This document shows positions 1 to 9,662 of a stretch of DNA of 64,000 bases, in pieces. The position numbers and the translations under genes were made by a program. Origin of the DNA: Desulfomicrobium escambiense DSM 10707. GTDB taxonomy: Bacteria; Desulfobacterota; Desulfovibrionia; Desulfovibrionales; Desulfomicrobiaceae. Numbering within the stretch: the stretch's first letter is position 1; each line of letters starts with the position of its first letter. Where the stretch lies: contig NZ_AUAR01000002.1 of assembly GCF_000428825.1 (NCBI RefSeq), forward strand, positions 62,001-126,000, in the 5' to 3' direction. Below the pieces are notes generated by a model. That model was not told the origin of the DNA, did no database searches, and saw nothing but the letters and a program-made list of their open reading frames with translations.

Positions 1-1223
1 AGGATGCGCGCGTCGGTGGTCATGGCGTAGATGGGCTGGGCCGGGCGTCGCGAGCTGATGTAGCGGGCCGTGGCGCCGGTGGTCGAGTGGCAGACCAGGG
101 CGGCGCTGTCGGCGTTGTCGGCCATGAGGCAGGCCGAGTAGGCCAGGAATTTTGGCGGGTTCTTCTCGGCCTTAGGCATGAAGGGGCCGCCGATGCGTTC
201 CAGGTAGTAGGGTTCGGCGTACTGGGCGATCTCGTTGATGAAGCGCACGGCCTCCACGGGGTAGCTGCCGATGGCGGTCTCTTCGGAGAGCATGACGCAG
301 TCGGCGCCGTCGAGCATGGCGTTGGCCACGTCCGTAGACTCGGCCCGCGTGGGGATGGGGTTCTTGACCATGGACAGGAGCATCTGGGTGGCGACGATGG
401 CCGGCTTCTGGGCGTGGCGGCAGGAGCGCAGGATCTTTTTCTGGATGATGGGCAGTTCGGCCGGGCTGCATTCCAGGCCCAGGTCGCCGCGGGCGACCAT
501 GATGGCGTCGGCGACCTCGAGGATGGAGTCGAGCTTCTCCACGGCGTTCTTGCGCTCGACCTTGGCCACGACGGGAATCCAGGTGCCGTGGCGGGCGATC
601 TCGGTCTTGATGTCCTCGATGTCGTCCTTGCTCTGCACGAAGGACAGGGCCACGGCGTCGATGCCGATGTCGAGTCCCTGGTGCAGGTCGCGGCGATCCT
701 TGTCGGTCATGGCCGCGACCTTGAGGGTCTTGCCGGGGAAGGCGATGCCCTTGTTGGAGGTCAGGATGCCGCCGTTCAGGGCCTCCATCATGACCAGCCG
801 GTCGGGCACGATGACCTTGACCACGGTGAACTGCAGCATGCCGTCGGACAGGGACACGGGCATGCCTTCGGCCAGGCCTTCGAGGAGTTCGGGCACGTCG
901 AGGCTGATGAAGATGTCGCTTTCGTTCCTGTCCTCCATGTCAGGCGTGCCCAGGCAGACGTAGGCGCCCTTGCGGATCTGCAGGGGCGAGCCCTTGACCT
1001 CGCCGATGCGGATCTTGGGGCCGCAGAGGTCGCCCATGACGGTCAGGCGGATGCCTGTCTGCTTTTCGACCTCGCGGATCTTCTGGATGACCGGGCCGAA
1101 ATAGGCCGCGTCGGCGTGGGAGAAATTGAGGCGGAAGACCCGCACGCCGAGCTCCACCATCTCCTTCATGACGTTCTGGTCCATGGAGGCCGGGCCCAGC
1201 GTGGCCACTATTTTCGTGCGCAT
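1..1223 (-). CDS. pyk: Pyruvate kinase, C-terminal end outside window
   Basis: Catalyses the last step of glycolysis, phosphoenolpyruvate + ADP to pyruvate + ATP, in the cytosol. About 407 codons are visible, and the left window edge cuts off the C-terminal allosteric domain. The translation starts MRTKIVATLGPAS and contains the substrate-binding NFSHA segment, KVERKNAVE, the MVARGDLG metal and phosphate loop and the PTRAESTDVANAMLDGAD signature. The start at 1223 is preferred over an in-frame ATG two codons upstream, because the GAGGA ribosome site lies 7 bases before it. The gene is 31 bases downstream of the UbiD-family gene on the same strand and is probably co-transcribed with it. Family assignment is secure. 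Confidence 0.96.
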   Translation of the reverse strand, partial: MRTKIVATLGPASMDQNVMKEMVELGVRVFRLNFSHADAAYFGPVIQKIREVEKQTGIRLTVMGDLCGPKIRIGEVKGSPLQIRKGAYVCLGTPDMEDRNESDIFISLDVPELLEGLAEGMPVSLSDGMLQFTVVKVIVPDRLVMMEALNGGILTSNKGIAFPGKTLKVAAMTDKDRRDLHQGLDIGIDAVALSFVQSKDDIEDIKTEIARHGTWIPVVAKVERKNAVEKLDSILEVADAIMVARGDLGLECSPAELPIIQKKILRSCRHAQKPAIVATQMLLSMVKNPIPTRAESTDVANAMLDGADCVMLSEETAIGSYPVEAVRFINEIAQYAEPYYLERIGGPFMPKAEKNPPKFLAYSACLMADNADSAALVCHSTTGATARYISSRRPAQPIYAMTTDARI

Positions 1224-1254
1224 AAGCATATCCTCAGTTCTGTGTGTTGGATGA

Positions 1255-3090
1255 CTAGAGGATTCCATACAGGGGTCCGCCGGGCAGGGCAAGGGCGTCC
1301 ACCTTTTTCTCGATTTCCGTAACGTCCGCCAGCGGCGGCGCGTGGTAGGTCTTGAGACGCGCGTCGACGACCATGGACGAACAGCCCCAGTGCTTGCAGC
1401 GAGTGAAGCCGTTCACGCCGTAGGTGTCCGTGGCCGGGTCCGAGCGGGTGAAGGCCACCCAGAGAAAGTTGTCCCAGTTCGCGGCCGTGAAATCCGCGTC
1501 GTCAGCCACGACAATGAGGGGGAAGCCCTCAAGCCCCCCCTGGGCGGTCAGCGCCCCGGCCAGTTCTTCCATGGCCGGGTCGTGGGTGTCGCGGGGCTGA
1601 CCGTGGGCCGGGCCCGAGAGGACCAGGATGCCAGGAGCGAAGACGCGGGGGCCGTGAAAGCCTTCGGGCAGGTTCAAGGCCGGGACGCTCGTGACCAGGC
1701 TGCGCTTGGGGCCGCCGGCGGCGGTCCACAGGACCTTGGAGCCCTGGTTCAGGCTGATGCCGGAGTAGTCCAGGGTGTCCATGGTCGTGCGGGTGATGAA
1801 GTGCAGGTCCCGCGAGAGGTCCAGGCGTTCCAGCACGTGACGGAAGAATTCGGGCACGTGGTGGCAGGACAGGGACGGCTCGTCCTCGCGGGCGGCGATG
1901 ATGACGTACTTGGACAGGGAGGTCTGGGTCGTGCCGAGGAGCGATAGGCCGTTGGTGATGAGCTCCTGGGGCTGGCGCTCGCCGGCGTAGGGCACGTAGC
2001 GCTCACTGCCCACGGCCAGCAGGAGCGGGTGCACGCCTGCGGCGTCCACGGCGTGGACCTCGTGCACGCCGCCGAAGACCTGGGGGACCAGTTCGGCCGT
2101 CAGTTCGTGGATGAAGGCCCCGAACATGGTGTCCTCCTGGGGCGGCCGGCCCACGGTGGTGAAGGGCCAGACGGCGTCCTCGCGGTGCAGGACCTCCTCG
2201 ACGCGCATGACGGGAAAGTCGTGGACCAGGCTGTAGTAGCCGAGGTGGTCACCGAAGGGCCCCTCGGGCTTCTGGGCCGTGGGGTCGATGTGGCCGCGGA
2301 TGCAGAAGTCCGCCTCGGCCAGGACGGGCAGGCGGCCGCGGCCCGTGACCATGGGGATGCGGTGCCCGCCGAGGGCGCCGGCGAAGAGGATTTCGGCGAT
2401 GCCCTCGGGCAGGGGCATGATGGCGGCCAGGGTCATGGCCGGCGGCCCGCCGACGAAGACGTTCACCGGCAGCTTCTGTCCGCGGGCGATGGCCTCGGCG
2501 TGGTGGTAGCCGATGCCACGGTGGATCTGGTAGTGCAGCCCCACTTCCCTGTCCTGCTCGAAGTCGTTGCCCGAGAGCTGGATGCGGTACATGCCGAGGT
2601 TCGAGCCCATGAAGCCGGGCTTGGACGGACTCTCGGTGTAGACCAGCGGGAGCGTGACGTAGGCCCCGCCATCCATGGGCCAGGACACGAGCTGCGGCAG
2701 CTTCGAGACGGACGTGGTGCGGGCCATGACCGGCCCCGTCTTCACGCTTTTGGGCATGGTGTGCCAGCCGCCCAGGGCCAGGCCTGGCCACAGCCACGGC
2801 TTCTTCATGACGGCCGCAGGGTCGGCCTTGGCCGAGAGCATGGCCTCGACGCGGCGCAGCGTGGAGCGGAAGATGAACCTCGTCCGCTCCAGGGTGCCGA
2901 AAATGTTCGCGGCCATGGGGAAGGACGTCCCCTTGACGTTCGTGAACAGAAGCGCCGGCCCGCCGGCCTTGAAGACGCGGCGCTGGATGGCGCCGACTTC
3001 GAGATGGGGGTCGACGGGGGTGTCGATGCGGACGAGCTGTTTGGAGCGCTCGAGATCATCGAGGCAGGACTTGAGGTTGCGGTAGATCAT
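1255..3090 (-). CDS. UbiD-family (de)carboxylase
   Basis: A 611-aa UbiD-family enzyme. Members use prenylated FMN to decarboxylate aromatic or alpha,beta-unsaturated acids, for example in ubiquinone or menaquinone synthesis. The conserved EGPFGDHLGYY segment, which carries the catalytic Glu region, and the NxGMYR and HxGIGYHH-type substrate and cofactor segments are visible. Length is somewhat above that of classical UbiD (about 490 aa). No UbiX-like flavin prenyltransferase gene is seen nearby. A quinone-pathway role is plausible, but the sequence alone does not fix the substrate. GGGAG lies 8 bases before the ATG. It sits between fxsA and pyk on the same strand. Confidence 0.85.
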   Translation of the reverse strand: MIYRNLKSCLDDLERSKQLVRIDTPVDPHLEVGAIQRRVFKAGGPALLFTNVKGTSFPMAANIFGTLERTRFIFRSTLRRVEAMLSAKADPAAVMKKPWLWPGLALGGWHTMPKSVKTGPVMARTTSVSKLPQLVSWPMDGGAYVTLPLVYTESPSKPGFMGSNLGMYRIQLSGNDFEQDREVGLHYQIHRGIGYHHAEAIARGQKLPVNVFVGGPPAMTLAAIMPLPEGIAEILFAGALGGHRIPMVTGRGRLPVLAEADFCIRGHIDPTAQKPEGPFGDHLGYYSLVHDFPVMRVEEVLHREDAVWPFTTVGRPPQEDTMFGAFIHELTAELVPQVFGGVHEVHAVDAAGVHPLLLAVGSERYVPYAGERQPQELITNGLSLLGTTQTSLSKYVIIAAREDEPSLSCHHVPEFFRHVLERLDLSRDLHFITRTTMDTLDYSGISLNQGSKVLWTAAGGPKRSLVTSVPALNLPEGFHGPRVFAPGILVLSGPAHGQPRDTHDPAMEELAGALTAQGGLEGFPLIVVADDADFTAANWDNFLWVAFTRSDPATDTYGVNGFTRCKHWGCSSMVVDARLKTYHAPPLADVTEIEKKVDALALPGGPLYGIL

Positions 3091-3175
3091 GGGGCGGGCT
3101 CCCGAACTGGGCTTGGTGGACTGTATGGACGATATGGACGGACACGGACGGGCACGATCAAAACCTGTTCGGGGT

Positions 3176-3195
3176 GCAGGGGGCGCGCCCCCTGC
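3176..3195. repeat. 20-bp perfect palindrome in the fxsA-ubiD spacer
   Basis: GCAGGGGGCGCGCCCCCTGC is a perfect palindrome directly downstream of the fxsA stop on the minus strand. It could act as a weak transcription terminator, but no U-rich run follows it. Role not established. Confidence 0.5.
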
Positions 3196-3211
3196 CCGCC
3201 GGAGGCATGCC

Positions 3212-3607
3212 TTACCTGTAGAAGGTTATGTGCACGTTGGGGTTTTGGCGCCATTCGTCGAATTTCTTGCGCAGCCAGCGTTTGAAGATGTTGCGGGTGG
3301 CGGGCAGGAGAATCAGCAGGCCCATGATGTCGGTTAGGAAGCCCGGGGTCAGGAGCGTCATGCCGGCCAGGAAGATGAGCAGGCCGTCGAGGAGTTCCTC
3401 GGCGGGCATGAAGCCCTGGGCGAGGTTCTCGCGGATGCGCATCATGACGGCCAGGCCCTGCATGCGCGCCAGGTGCGCGCCGGCCAGGGCCGTCAGCAGG
3501 ACCAGGGCGACGGTAGGCAGGACACCGATGACGCCGCCCACGGAGACGAGGACGTAGATTTCGGCCACGGGGATGACGGCGAAGAGAAGGAAGAGCTTGC
3601 CGAACAT
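3212..3607 (-). CDS. fxsA: FxsA-family membrane protein
   Basis: A 131-aa inner-membrane protein of the FxsA family (in E. coli linked to relief of F-plasmid exclusion of phage T7; general function unknown). It begins MFGKLFLLFAVIPVAEIYVL, then has the family's GxxxTxxLVxxTAxxGAxL-like hydrophobic segment and a second membrane region ending LLTPGFLTDIMGLLLLLP-like. It closes with a basic C-terminal tail. The ATG overlaps the serB stop by one base (TGATG), so translation is probably coupled to serB. The start follows from this overlap and from the family N-terminus. Confidence 0.88.
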   Translation of the reverse strand: MFGKLFLLFAVIPVAEIYVLVSVGGVIGVLPTVALVLLTALAGAHLARMQGLAVMMRIRENLAQGFMPAEELLDGLLIFLAGMTLLTPGFLTDIMGLLILLPATRNIFKRWLRKKFDEWRQNPNVHITFYR

Positions 3608-4842
3608 CAGGCCTCCCTGCCGGCCAGCTGGTCCATGGTTTCGCGGTCGCGCAGGCCCAGGAAGTAGAGAACGCCGTCGAGGCCCACGTTGGAGATGGCC
3701 TGGCCCGCGCCCTGCCGGACCACGGGCTTGGCGTGGAAGGCGATGCCCAGACCCGCCACGTCGAGCATGGGCAGGTCGTTGGCGCCGTCGCCCACGGCGA
3801 TGACCTGGGACAGGGAGATGTGTTCCTTGGCCGCGATTTCCTTCAGGAGGCGCGCCTTGCCGGGGCCGTCGACGATGTCGCCGACCAGGCCGCCGGTCAG
3901 TTTGCCGTCGCGAATTTCGAGCTCGTTGGCGTGGACGTAGTCGATGCCCAGGCGCTCCTGCAGGCGGCGGCCGAAGTAGGTGAACCCGCCCGAGAGGATG
4001 GCGATGGTGTAGCCGAGGCTCTTCAGGGTGCGGATGAGGCGCTCGGCCCCTTCGGTCATGGGCAGGGTGGCGGCGACGTCCTGCAGCACGGATTCTGCCA
4101 GGCCTTCGAGAAGGCTCACGCGCTTGCGCAGGCTCTGGGAGAAGTCCAACTCGCCGCGCATGGCGGCCTCGGTGATGGCCGCGACCTGTTCGCCGGCGCC
4201 GGCGCGTTTGGCCAGCTCGTCGATGACCTCGGCCTGGATGAGCGTCGAGTCCATGTCGAAGCAGACCAGACGGCGGATTCGGCGGAAGGCGTTGTCCTCC
4301 TGGAAGCCGATGTCGATGCCCTGCTCGCGGGACAGGTCCAGGAAGGCGGCGCGCATGGCCGAGATGTCCGCGGGCGTGCCGCGCACGGAAAATTCGAGGC
4401 AGGAGCGCGGCATGGCCGGGGGCACGGCCAGGGAGCGGCGTCCCGAGAGGCGCGTGATGCAGTCGATGCTCAGGCCGTTGCCGGTGATGACCTCGGCCAT
4501 GGCCGCGAGGTTGGCGGCGGTGATGGTCCGGCCGAGCACGGTCACGATGTGGCGCTTGCGGCCCTGCATGCCGACCCAGCGTTCGTAGTCGTCCTCGGTG
4601 ACGGGCGTGAACTTGAGGTTGAGGCCCTGGTTGTGGGCCCAGAACAGGAGGTCCTTGAGGATCGGCGAGGATTCGCTCTCGCGGGGCACCTCGATGAGCA
4701 CGCCCAGGGAGAGGTCGTCGTGGATGACGGACTGGCTGATGTCGAGGACGGTCACGCCCGAGGCGGCCAGCTGTCCCATGATGCCGGCCAAGAGGCCGTC
4801 CCGGTCCGTGCCGGAGATCTGGATGAGGATGATTTCGCGCAT
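3607..4842 (-). CDS. serB: Phosphoserine phosphatase with N-terminal ACT domains
   Basis: Dephosphorylates O-phospho-L-serine in the final step of serine synthesis. The 411-aa protein has two ACT-like modules in roughly the first 180 residues (starting REIILIQISGTDRDGLLAGI), followed by a HAD phosphatase domain. The HAD motif I is CFDMDSTLIQAEVIDELA (aspartyl nucleophile and acid/base Asp), motif II is LSGGFTYF and motif III is AVGDGANDLPML. The ACT modules suggest amino-acid feedback, which is inferred from the family. It lies 6 bases after holB and overlaps fxsA by one base, so it appears to be in one transcript with them. Confidence 0.95.
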   Translation of the reverse strand: MREIILIQISGTDRDGLLAGIMGQLAASGVTVLDISQSVIHDDLSLGVLIEVPRESESSPILKDLLFWAHNQGLNLKFTPVTEDDYERWVGMQGRKRHIVTVLGRTITAANLAAMAEVITGNGLSIDCITRLSGRRSLAVPPAMPRSCLEFSVRGTPADISAMRAAFLDLSREQGIDIGFQEDNAFRRIRRLVCFDMDSTLIQAEVIDELAKRAGAGEQVAAITEAAMRGELDFSQSLRKRVSLLEGLAESVLQDVAATLPMTEGAERLIRTLKSLGYTIAILSGGFTYFGRRLQERLGIDYVHANELEIRDGKLTGGLVGDIVDGPGKARLLKEIAAKEHISLSQVIAVGDGANDLPMLDVAGLGIAFHAKPVVRQGAGQAISNVGLDGVLYFLGLRDRETMDQLAGREA

Positions 4843-4848
4843 AGCTCT

Positions 4849-5691
4849 CTAGTGCAGAAGGTTCCACATGCGGATGGCGGCCCATTCCAGCACGACGGCA
4901 GGGTTGGCGCCGACTTCCAGGCTTTCCAGGGCGTTTTCGACGACGACGCCGACCTGGCGCACGGCGACCACGTCCAGGCGGGAGGCCAGCAGCCGGGCCA
5001 GGGCGGTTTCGGGGTTGCCGTAGCCGGCCTGGACCAGACAGCGCTGCACCTCCCGCAGGACGCCGTCGGCCAGGTGCGCGTCCACGTTGCCCTTGCGACC
5101 CGTCCATTCGAGCCAGGGGCCGCGGCCGGACTGGATGAACTCGGCCAGGGCCTGCAGCCACTCGCGCAGTTCCGAATTTTCACGGTCGCCGCGCGGCCAG
5201 CCCAGGGTCAGCACGAAGCTGCGGGAGACAAGGGTCGGCAGCAGAATCTCGCGGCTGGGGGCCAGGAGAACGAAAACGTTGCCGGGCATGGGCTCTTCGA
5301 GGGACTTGAGCAGCGCGTTGGCCGCACCGTCGCCCAGGGCCTGGGCCTCGGCCAGGATGATGACGCGCGGCCCGCGCCCGGCGGGCGGGTCGCCCAGCAC
5401 GGCGCGCACTTCGCGCACGGTGTCGATGGTAATGGCGCCCTGGGCGCCGTTCAGCAGGAAAAGGTCGCGGCTGGCGTCCTCGGCGACCTGCTGGCAGATG
5501 CGGCACTGTCCGCACGGAGGGGAGGTTTCGCGGCACATGAGGCGCGCGGCCCAGAAGCGGGCCAGGGCCAGGCGTTCCTCGACTGTCCCTCCTTCGAGGA
5601 GCAAGGAACGGGGCGGGTTGCCGGCCAGCCGGTCCAGGAAGCCCGCGATGCGGGGCTGGGTGGTGAGGGCGTGCTGCCAGGGTGCGGACAT
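4849..5691 (-). CDS. holB: DNA polymerase III delta' subunit
   Basis: Clamp-loader delta' subunit, 280 aa. It has the AAA+ fold but no functional Walker A (the P-loop position reads LLLEGGTVEERLAL). A Cys cluster CRETSPPCGQCRICQQ matches the clamp-loader zinc module. The sensor-like LLKSLEEPMPGNVFVLL segment is the strongest family marker. The frame stays open upstream, but MSAPWQHALTTQP is the natural N-terminus. No free Shine-Dalgarno sequence precedes this ATG. The only purine-rich match is the 5' arm of the purA terminator hairpin that ends 3 bases upstream. serB follows 6 bases later. Confidence 0.85.
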   Translation of the reverse strand: MSAPWQHALTTQPRIAGFLDRLAGNPPRSLLLEGGTVEERLALARFWAARLMCRETSPPCGQCRICQQVAEDASRDLFLLNGAQGAITIDTVREVRAVLGDPPAGRGPRVIILAEAQALGDGAANALLKSLEEPMPGNVFVLLAPSREILLPTLVSRSFVLTLGWPRGDRENSELREWLQALAEFIQSGRGPWLEWTGRKGNVDAHLADGVLREVQRCLVQAGYGNPETALARLLASRLDVVAVRQVGVVVENALESLEVGANPAVVLEWAAIRMWNLLH

Positions 5692-5694
5692 GGG

Positions 5695-5724
5695 AAAAAA
5701 AGGGGGAGGCGGACCTCCCCCGGG
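5695..5724 (-). terminator. Intrinsic terminator after purA, abutting the holB start
   Basis: On the minus strand GGGGGAGG, loop TCCG and CCTCCCCC form an 8-bp GC-rich stem followed by seven T. The structure follows the purA stop by a few bases and ends three bases before the holB ATG. The GGGGGAGG arm is also the only Shine-Dalgarno-like sequence near holB. Confidence 0.85.
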
Positions 5725-5725
5725 T

Positions 5726-7048
<1,323 letters not shown>

Positions 7049-7298
7049 ATGGCTCCCTTCTTTACGGGGCGCGGGCCCTGAAGTCAAATTATGTCGGATC
7101 CGATTTTCACATCCGGCAACGAGGGGAAACGAGCGGCAAAAACATTGCCGTATGCGTACACATGCAATATCTTCAGCCAATGATGAATCTCAGGACAATC
7201 TGTCACACCAACCTCAAGCATCCCGGCAGCGCCCCGCATGACGCCGTTCCCCGTTCGCGACCCAGCCGAAACGGGCGTACCGGATCGCAGGAGCACCA

Positions 7299-7694
7299 AT
7301 GAACAAAATCGTGGCGCGATATGCAGACGGCCGCATGGTCAAAGGCACGACGGTGGACTTTTTTCCCACGAAGGACCTTTTTCACGTCAGCGTCACGGAA
7401 AACGGCGCAACGCGCCTGGTGGAGGTCAGCCTCAAGGAGCTGAAGGCCCTCTTTTTCGTCCGCGATTTTTCCGGTGACCCCAAACATGTCCTGGCCAACG
7501 ACTTCGACTCGACGAAGCCCGCTCCGGGCCGCAAGCTCAAGGTGGTCTTCGCTGACGGCGAGATCCTGGTCGGCACCACCACGGGCTACCAGCCCGGCAG
7601 ACCGGGATTTTTCATCGTGCCGGCCGACGCCGCCGCGAACACCGAGCGCTGCTACGTCGTCACGGCGCATACGCGCGAAGTCACCTTCATCTGA
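7299..7694 (+). CDS. Conserved small protein of unknown function (DUF6982-like)
   Basis: A soluble 131-aa protein with no signal peptide or membrane segment. It starts NKIVARYADGRMVKGTTVDFFPTK-like and has a second similar segment (KVVFADGEILVGTTTGY) near residue 70. This suggests two copies of a small beta-barrel-like unit reading DG-x-x-x-G-T-T. I believe this corresponds to a conserved protein family of sulfate reducers and relatives (DUF6982 type), but the family name is from memory. The ATG is preceded by GCAGGAGCACCA, a good ribosome site. The ecotin gene follows 22 bases later and is probably co-transcribed. Confidence 0.7.
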   Translation: MNKIVARYADGRMVKGTTVDFFPTKDLFHVSVTENGATRLVEVSLKELKALFFVRDFSGDPKHVLANDFDSTKPAPGRKLKVVFADGEILVGTTTGYQPGRPGFFIVPADAAANTERCYVVTAHTREVTFI

Positions 7695-7716
7695 ACGGCT
7701 GCGGCCCGGACACCCC

Positions 7717-8193
7717 ATGCGCGGAACATTTCTCCCGATCCTGATGGCCATCCTCCTGGGCGCCTCCCCCCTGTGGGCCCAGGACGACATGCAGGCCTTC
7801 CCGGCGGTCGACAAGGGCATGACGCGTCATGTCCTGCGGCTTCCGGCCGAAGCCGACGAAGTCCGGCTCAAGGTCGAACTGATCCTCGGCAAGGCGGTCC
7901 TGACGGACGCGGCCAACAGGTATTTCTTCGGCGGCGAGATCGCGGCGGAGACGATTCCCGGCTGGGGGTACACGCGCTACATTCTGCCCACCCTGGGACC
8001 CATGGCGGGCACCCGCATGGCCGTGGACCCGGCCGCGCCCAAGGTCGAACGGTTCATCGCCCTGGCCGGGGAACCGTACCTGATCCGCTACAACAGCCGC
8101 CTGCCCGTGGTGGTCTATGCTCCGGCGGGCGTGGAGGTGCGCTGGCGGGTCTGGCGCGCCGACGCCCGGGCGCAGGCCATGCCGCAGGGCTGA
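7717..8193 (+). CDS. eco: Ecotin-family serine protease inhibitor (periplasmic)
   Basis: A 158-aa precursor with a clear signal peptide (MRGTFLPILMAILLGASPLWA, cleavage after AWA-like LWA). The mature part follows E. coli ecotin closely. It has KGMTRHVLRLP, VRLKVELILGKAV, GWGYTRYILP, LIRYNSRLPVVVYAP and the C-terminal VRWRVW. Ecotin dimers block trypsin-fold proteases through a reactive loop. Here the loop reads GTRMA where E. coli has STMMA, so the P1 residue is predicted to be Arg instead of Met. The two cysteines of the E. coli disulfide are both absent. The ATG at 7717 is chosen because the signal peptide starts there. It overlaps no neighbour. Confidence 0.88.
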   Translation: MRGTFLPILMAILLGASPLWAQDDMQAFPAVDKGMTRHVLRLPAEADEVRLKVELILGKAVLTDAANRYFFGGEIAAETIPGWGYTRYILPTLGPMAGTRMAVDPAAPKVERFIALAGEPYLIRYNSRLPVVVYAPAGVEVRWRVWRADARAQAMPQG

Positions 8194-8213
8194 TTCCCTC
8201 TCGTTTGACGCCC

Positions 8214-8229
8214 TGGCACAGGATTTGCC
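8214..8229 (+). promoter_or_regulatory. Sigma-54-like promoter upstream of the AICAR transformylase gene
   Basis: TGGCACAGGATTTGCC has GG and GC spaced by 10 bases, matching the -24/-12 pattern TGGCACG-N4-TTGCW at nearly all positions. It lies about 90 bases before the start at 8319. An inverted repeat GCACAGG...CCTGTGC (8216-8247) overlaps it, so the site may instead be an operator or hairpin. Confidence 0.4.
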
Positions 8230-8318
8230 GTCCAGGCGGGCCTGTGCTAGGGGCACGTGGATTCGCGCGGCATGACCGGCCGGGGCGATACGACAATCCA
8301 TTTTTCCGGAGAACTTTG

Positions 8319-9593
8319 ATGAGCGATCTCAAGAAGATGTACCATACCCTGAACAGGGACTCCTTTCCCGCCGACCTGACCCTGACCATCGGCGACCAGA
8401 CCATCCGCTACGCCAAGAAGACCTGGAACATCGGCGGCGAACAGAAGGGCCTGCGCTACGGCGAGAACCCGGACCAGCCCGCGGCCCTCTACGAGGTGGC
8501 CGAGAGCTCCTTCGCCATGGACGGCGTGGCCTTCCAGCAGGGGCAGCACAAGCTCGTCTCGGCCCTGACCGAGGAGAACCTGATCCAGTCGGGCAAGCAC
8601 CCGGGCAAGATCAACCTGACGGACGTGGACAACGGCATCAACATGCTGCAGTACCTCACGGCCAAGCCCGCGGCCATCATCCTCAAGCACAACAACCCCT
8701 GCGGCGCGGCCTGGGCGGCCGAGGGCCTGCTCACGGCCCTGAGCCGCGCCTTCGCCTCGGACCGCATCGCGGCCTTCGGCGGGACCATCGTCGTCAACCG
8801 CACCCTGGACAAGGCCTGCGCCGAGTTCATCAACTCGAGCTACTTCGAGGTCATCGCGGCCCCGGCCTTCGACGCCGACGCCCTGGAGGTGCTGACGACC
8901 AAGAAGAACCTGCGCATCATCCGCATCCCGGCCCTGGCCGAACTGGAGAAGATCGTGGGCACGCCCTTCCTGGACATCAAGTCTTTGGTCGACGGCGGCC
9001 TCATCGTGCAGGCCTCGTTCCGCAACCGCATCCTGGCCGAGGAAGACTTCCTGCCGGCCGAGACGGTCAAGGATGGCACCACGTACATCGCCCGCAAGCC
9101 CACGCCGGCCGAGGCCGACGACCTGCTCTTCGCCTGGGCCGTGGAGGCCGGCGTGACCTCCAACTCCATCATCTTCGCCCGCGACGGGGCCACGGTGTCC
9201 ATCGGCACGGGCGAACAGGACCGCGTGGGCTGCGTGGAGCTGACCATCCAGAAGGCCTACACAAAGTACGCCGACCGGCTGGCCTTCGTGCGCCACAACC
9301 TGTCTCTGTACGAGCTCAAGATGAAGGCCAGGGACGACGAGGCCCTTGACGCATCGCTGCAGGACATCCTGGCCAAGACCGAGGCGGACAAGGGCGGCCT
9401 GCCCGGCACGGTCCTGGTCTCGGACGGCTTCTTCCCCTTCCGCGACGGCGTGGACCTGGCCATCGCCCAGGGCGTGACGGCCATCGCCCAGCCCGGCGGG
9501 TCAATCCGCGACTGGGAGATCATCCAGGCCGTGAACGAGGCCACCCCGCAGGTGGCCATGGTCTTCACGGGCCAGCGCTCCTTCAAACACTAA
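8319..9593 (+). CDS. purH: AICAR transformylase (stand-alone C-terminal half of PurH)
   Basis: Formylates AICAR to FAICAR with 10-formyl-THF in purine synthesis. The 424-aa protein corresponds to the transformylase domain of bifunctional PurH and lacks the IMP-cyclohydrolase domain. The catalytic KHNNPCGAA motif (Lys-His pair), AFGGTIVVNR, a SNSI-type site, and near the C-terminus SDGFFPFRDGVD and QPGGSIRD are all present. CCGGAGA is 7 bases before the ATG. The missing cyclohydrolase is encoded separately at 14290-14883 on the other strand. The two halves are therefore separate genes in this genome. Confidence 0.95.
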   Translation: MSDLKKMYHTLNRDSFPADLTLTIGDQTIRYAKKTWNIGGEQKGLRYGENPDQPAALYEVAESSFAMDGVAFQQGQHKLVSALTEENLIQSGKHPGKINLTDVDNGINMLQYLTAKPAAIILKHNNPCGAAWAAEGLLTALSRAFASDRIAAFGGTIVVNRTLDKACAEFINSSYFEVIAAPAFDADALEVLTTKKNLRIIRIPALAELEKIVGTPFLDIKSLVDGGLIVQASFRNRILAEEDFLPAETVKDGTTYIARKPTPAEADDLLFAWAVEAGVTSNSIIFARDGATVSIGTGEQDRVGCVELTIQKAYTKYADRLAFVRHNLSLYELKMKARDDEALDASLQDILAKTEADKGGLPGTVLVSDGFFPFRDGVDLAIAQGVTAIAQPGGSIRDWEIIQAVNEATPQVAMVFTGQRSFKH

Positions 9594-9662
9594 ACCCGGC
9601 CTCCGGGCCGCCTTTACGGGCCGGCTCCGGCCGGCCCGCGCGCGACGCGCATAAGGTCTCAC

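Noticed and set aside
3176..3195. Palindrome as a strong terminator for fxsA
   Set aside because: No T run follows on the minus strand, so I list it only as a palindrome.
9594..9662. Terminator hairpin between purH and the RNB gene
   Set aside because: GC-rich pairing (GGGCCGG/CCGGCCC) is present but there is no T run and the fold is ambiguous in such GC-rich sequence.
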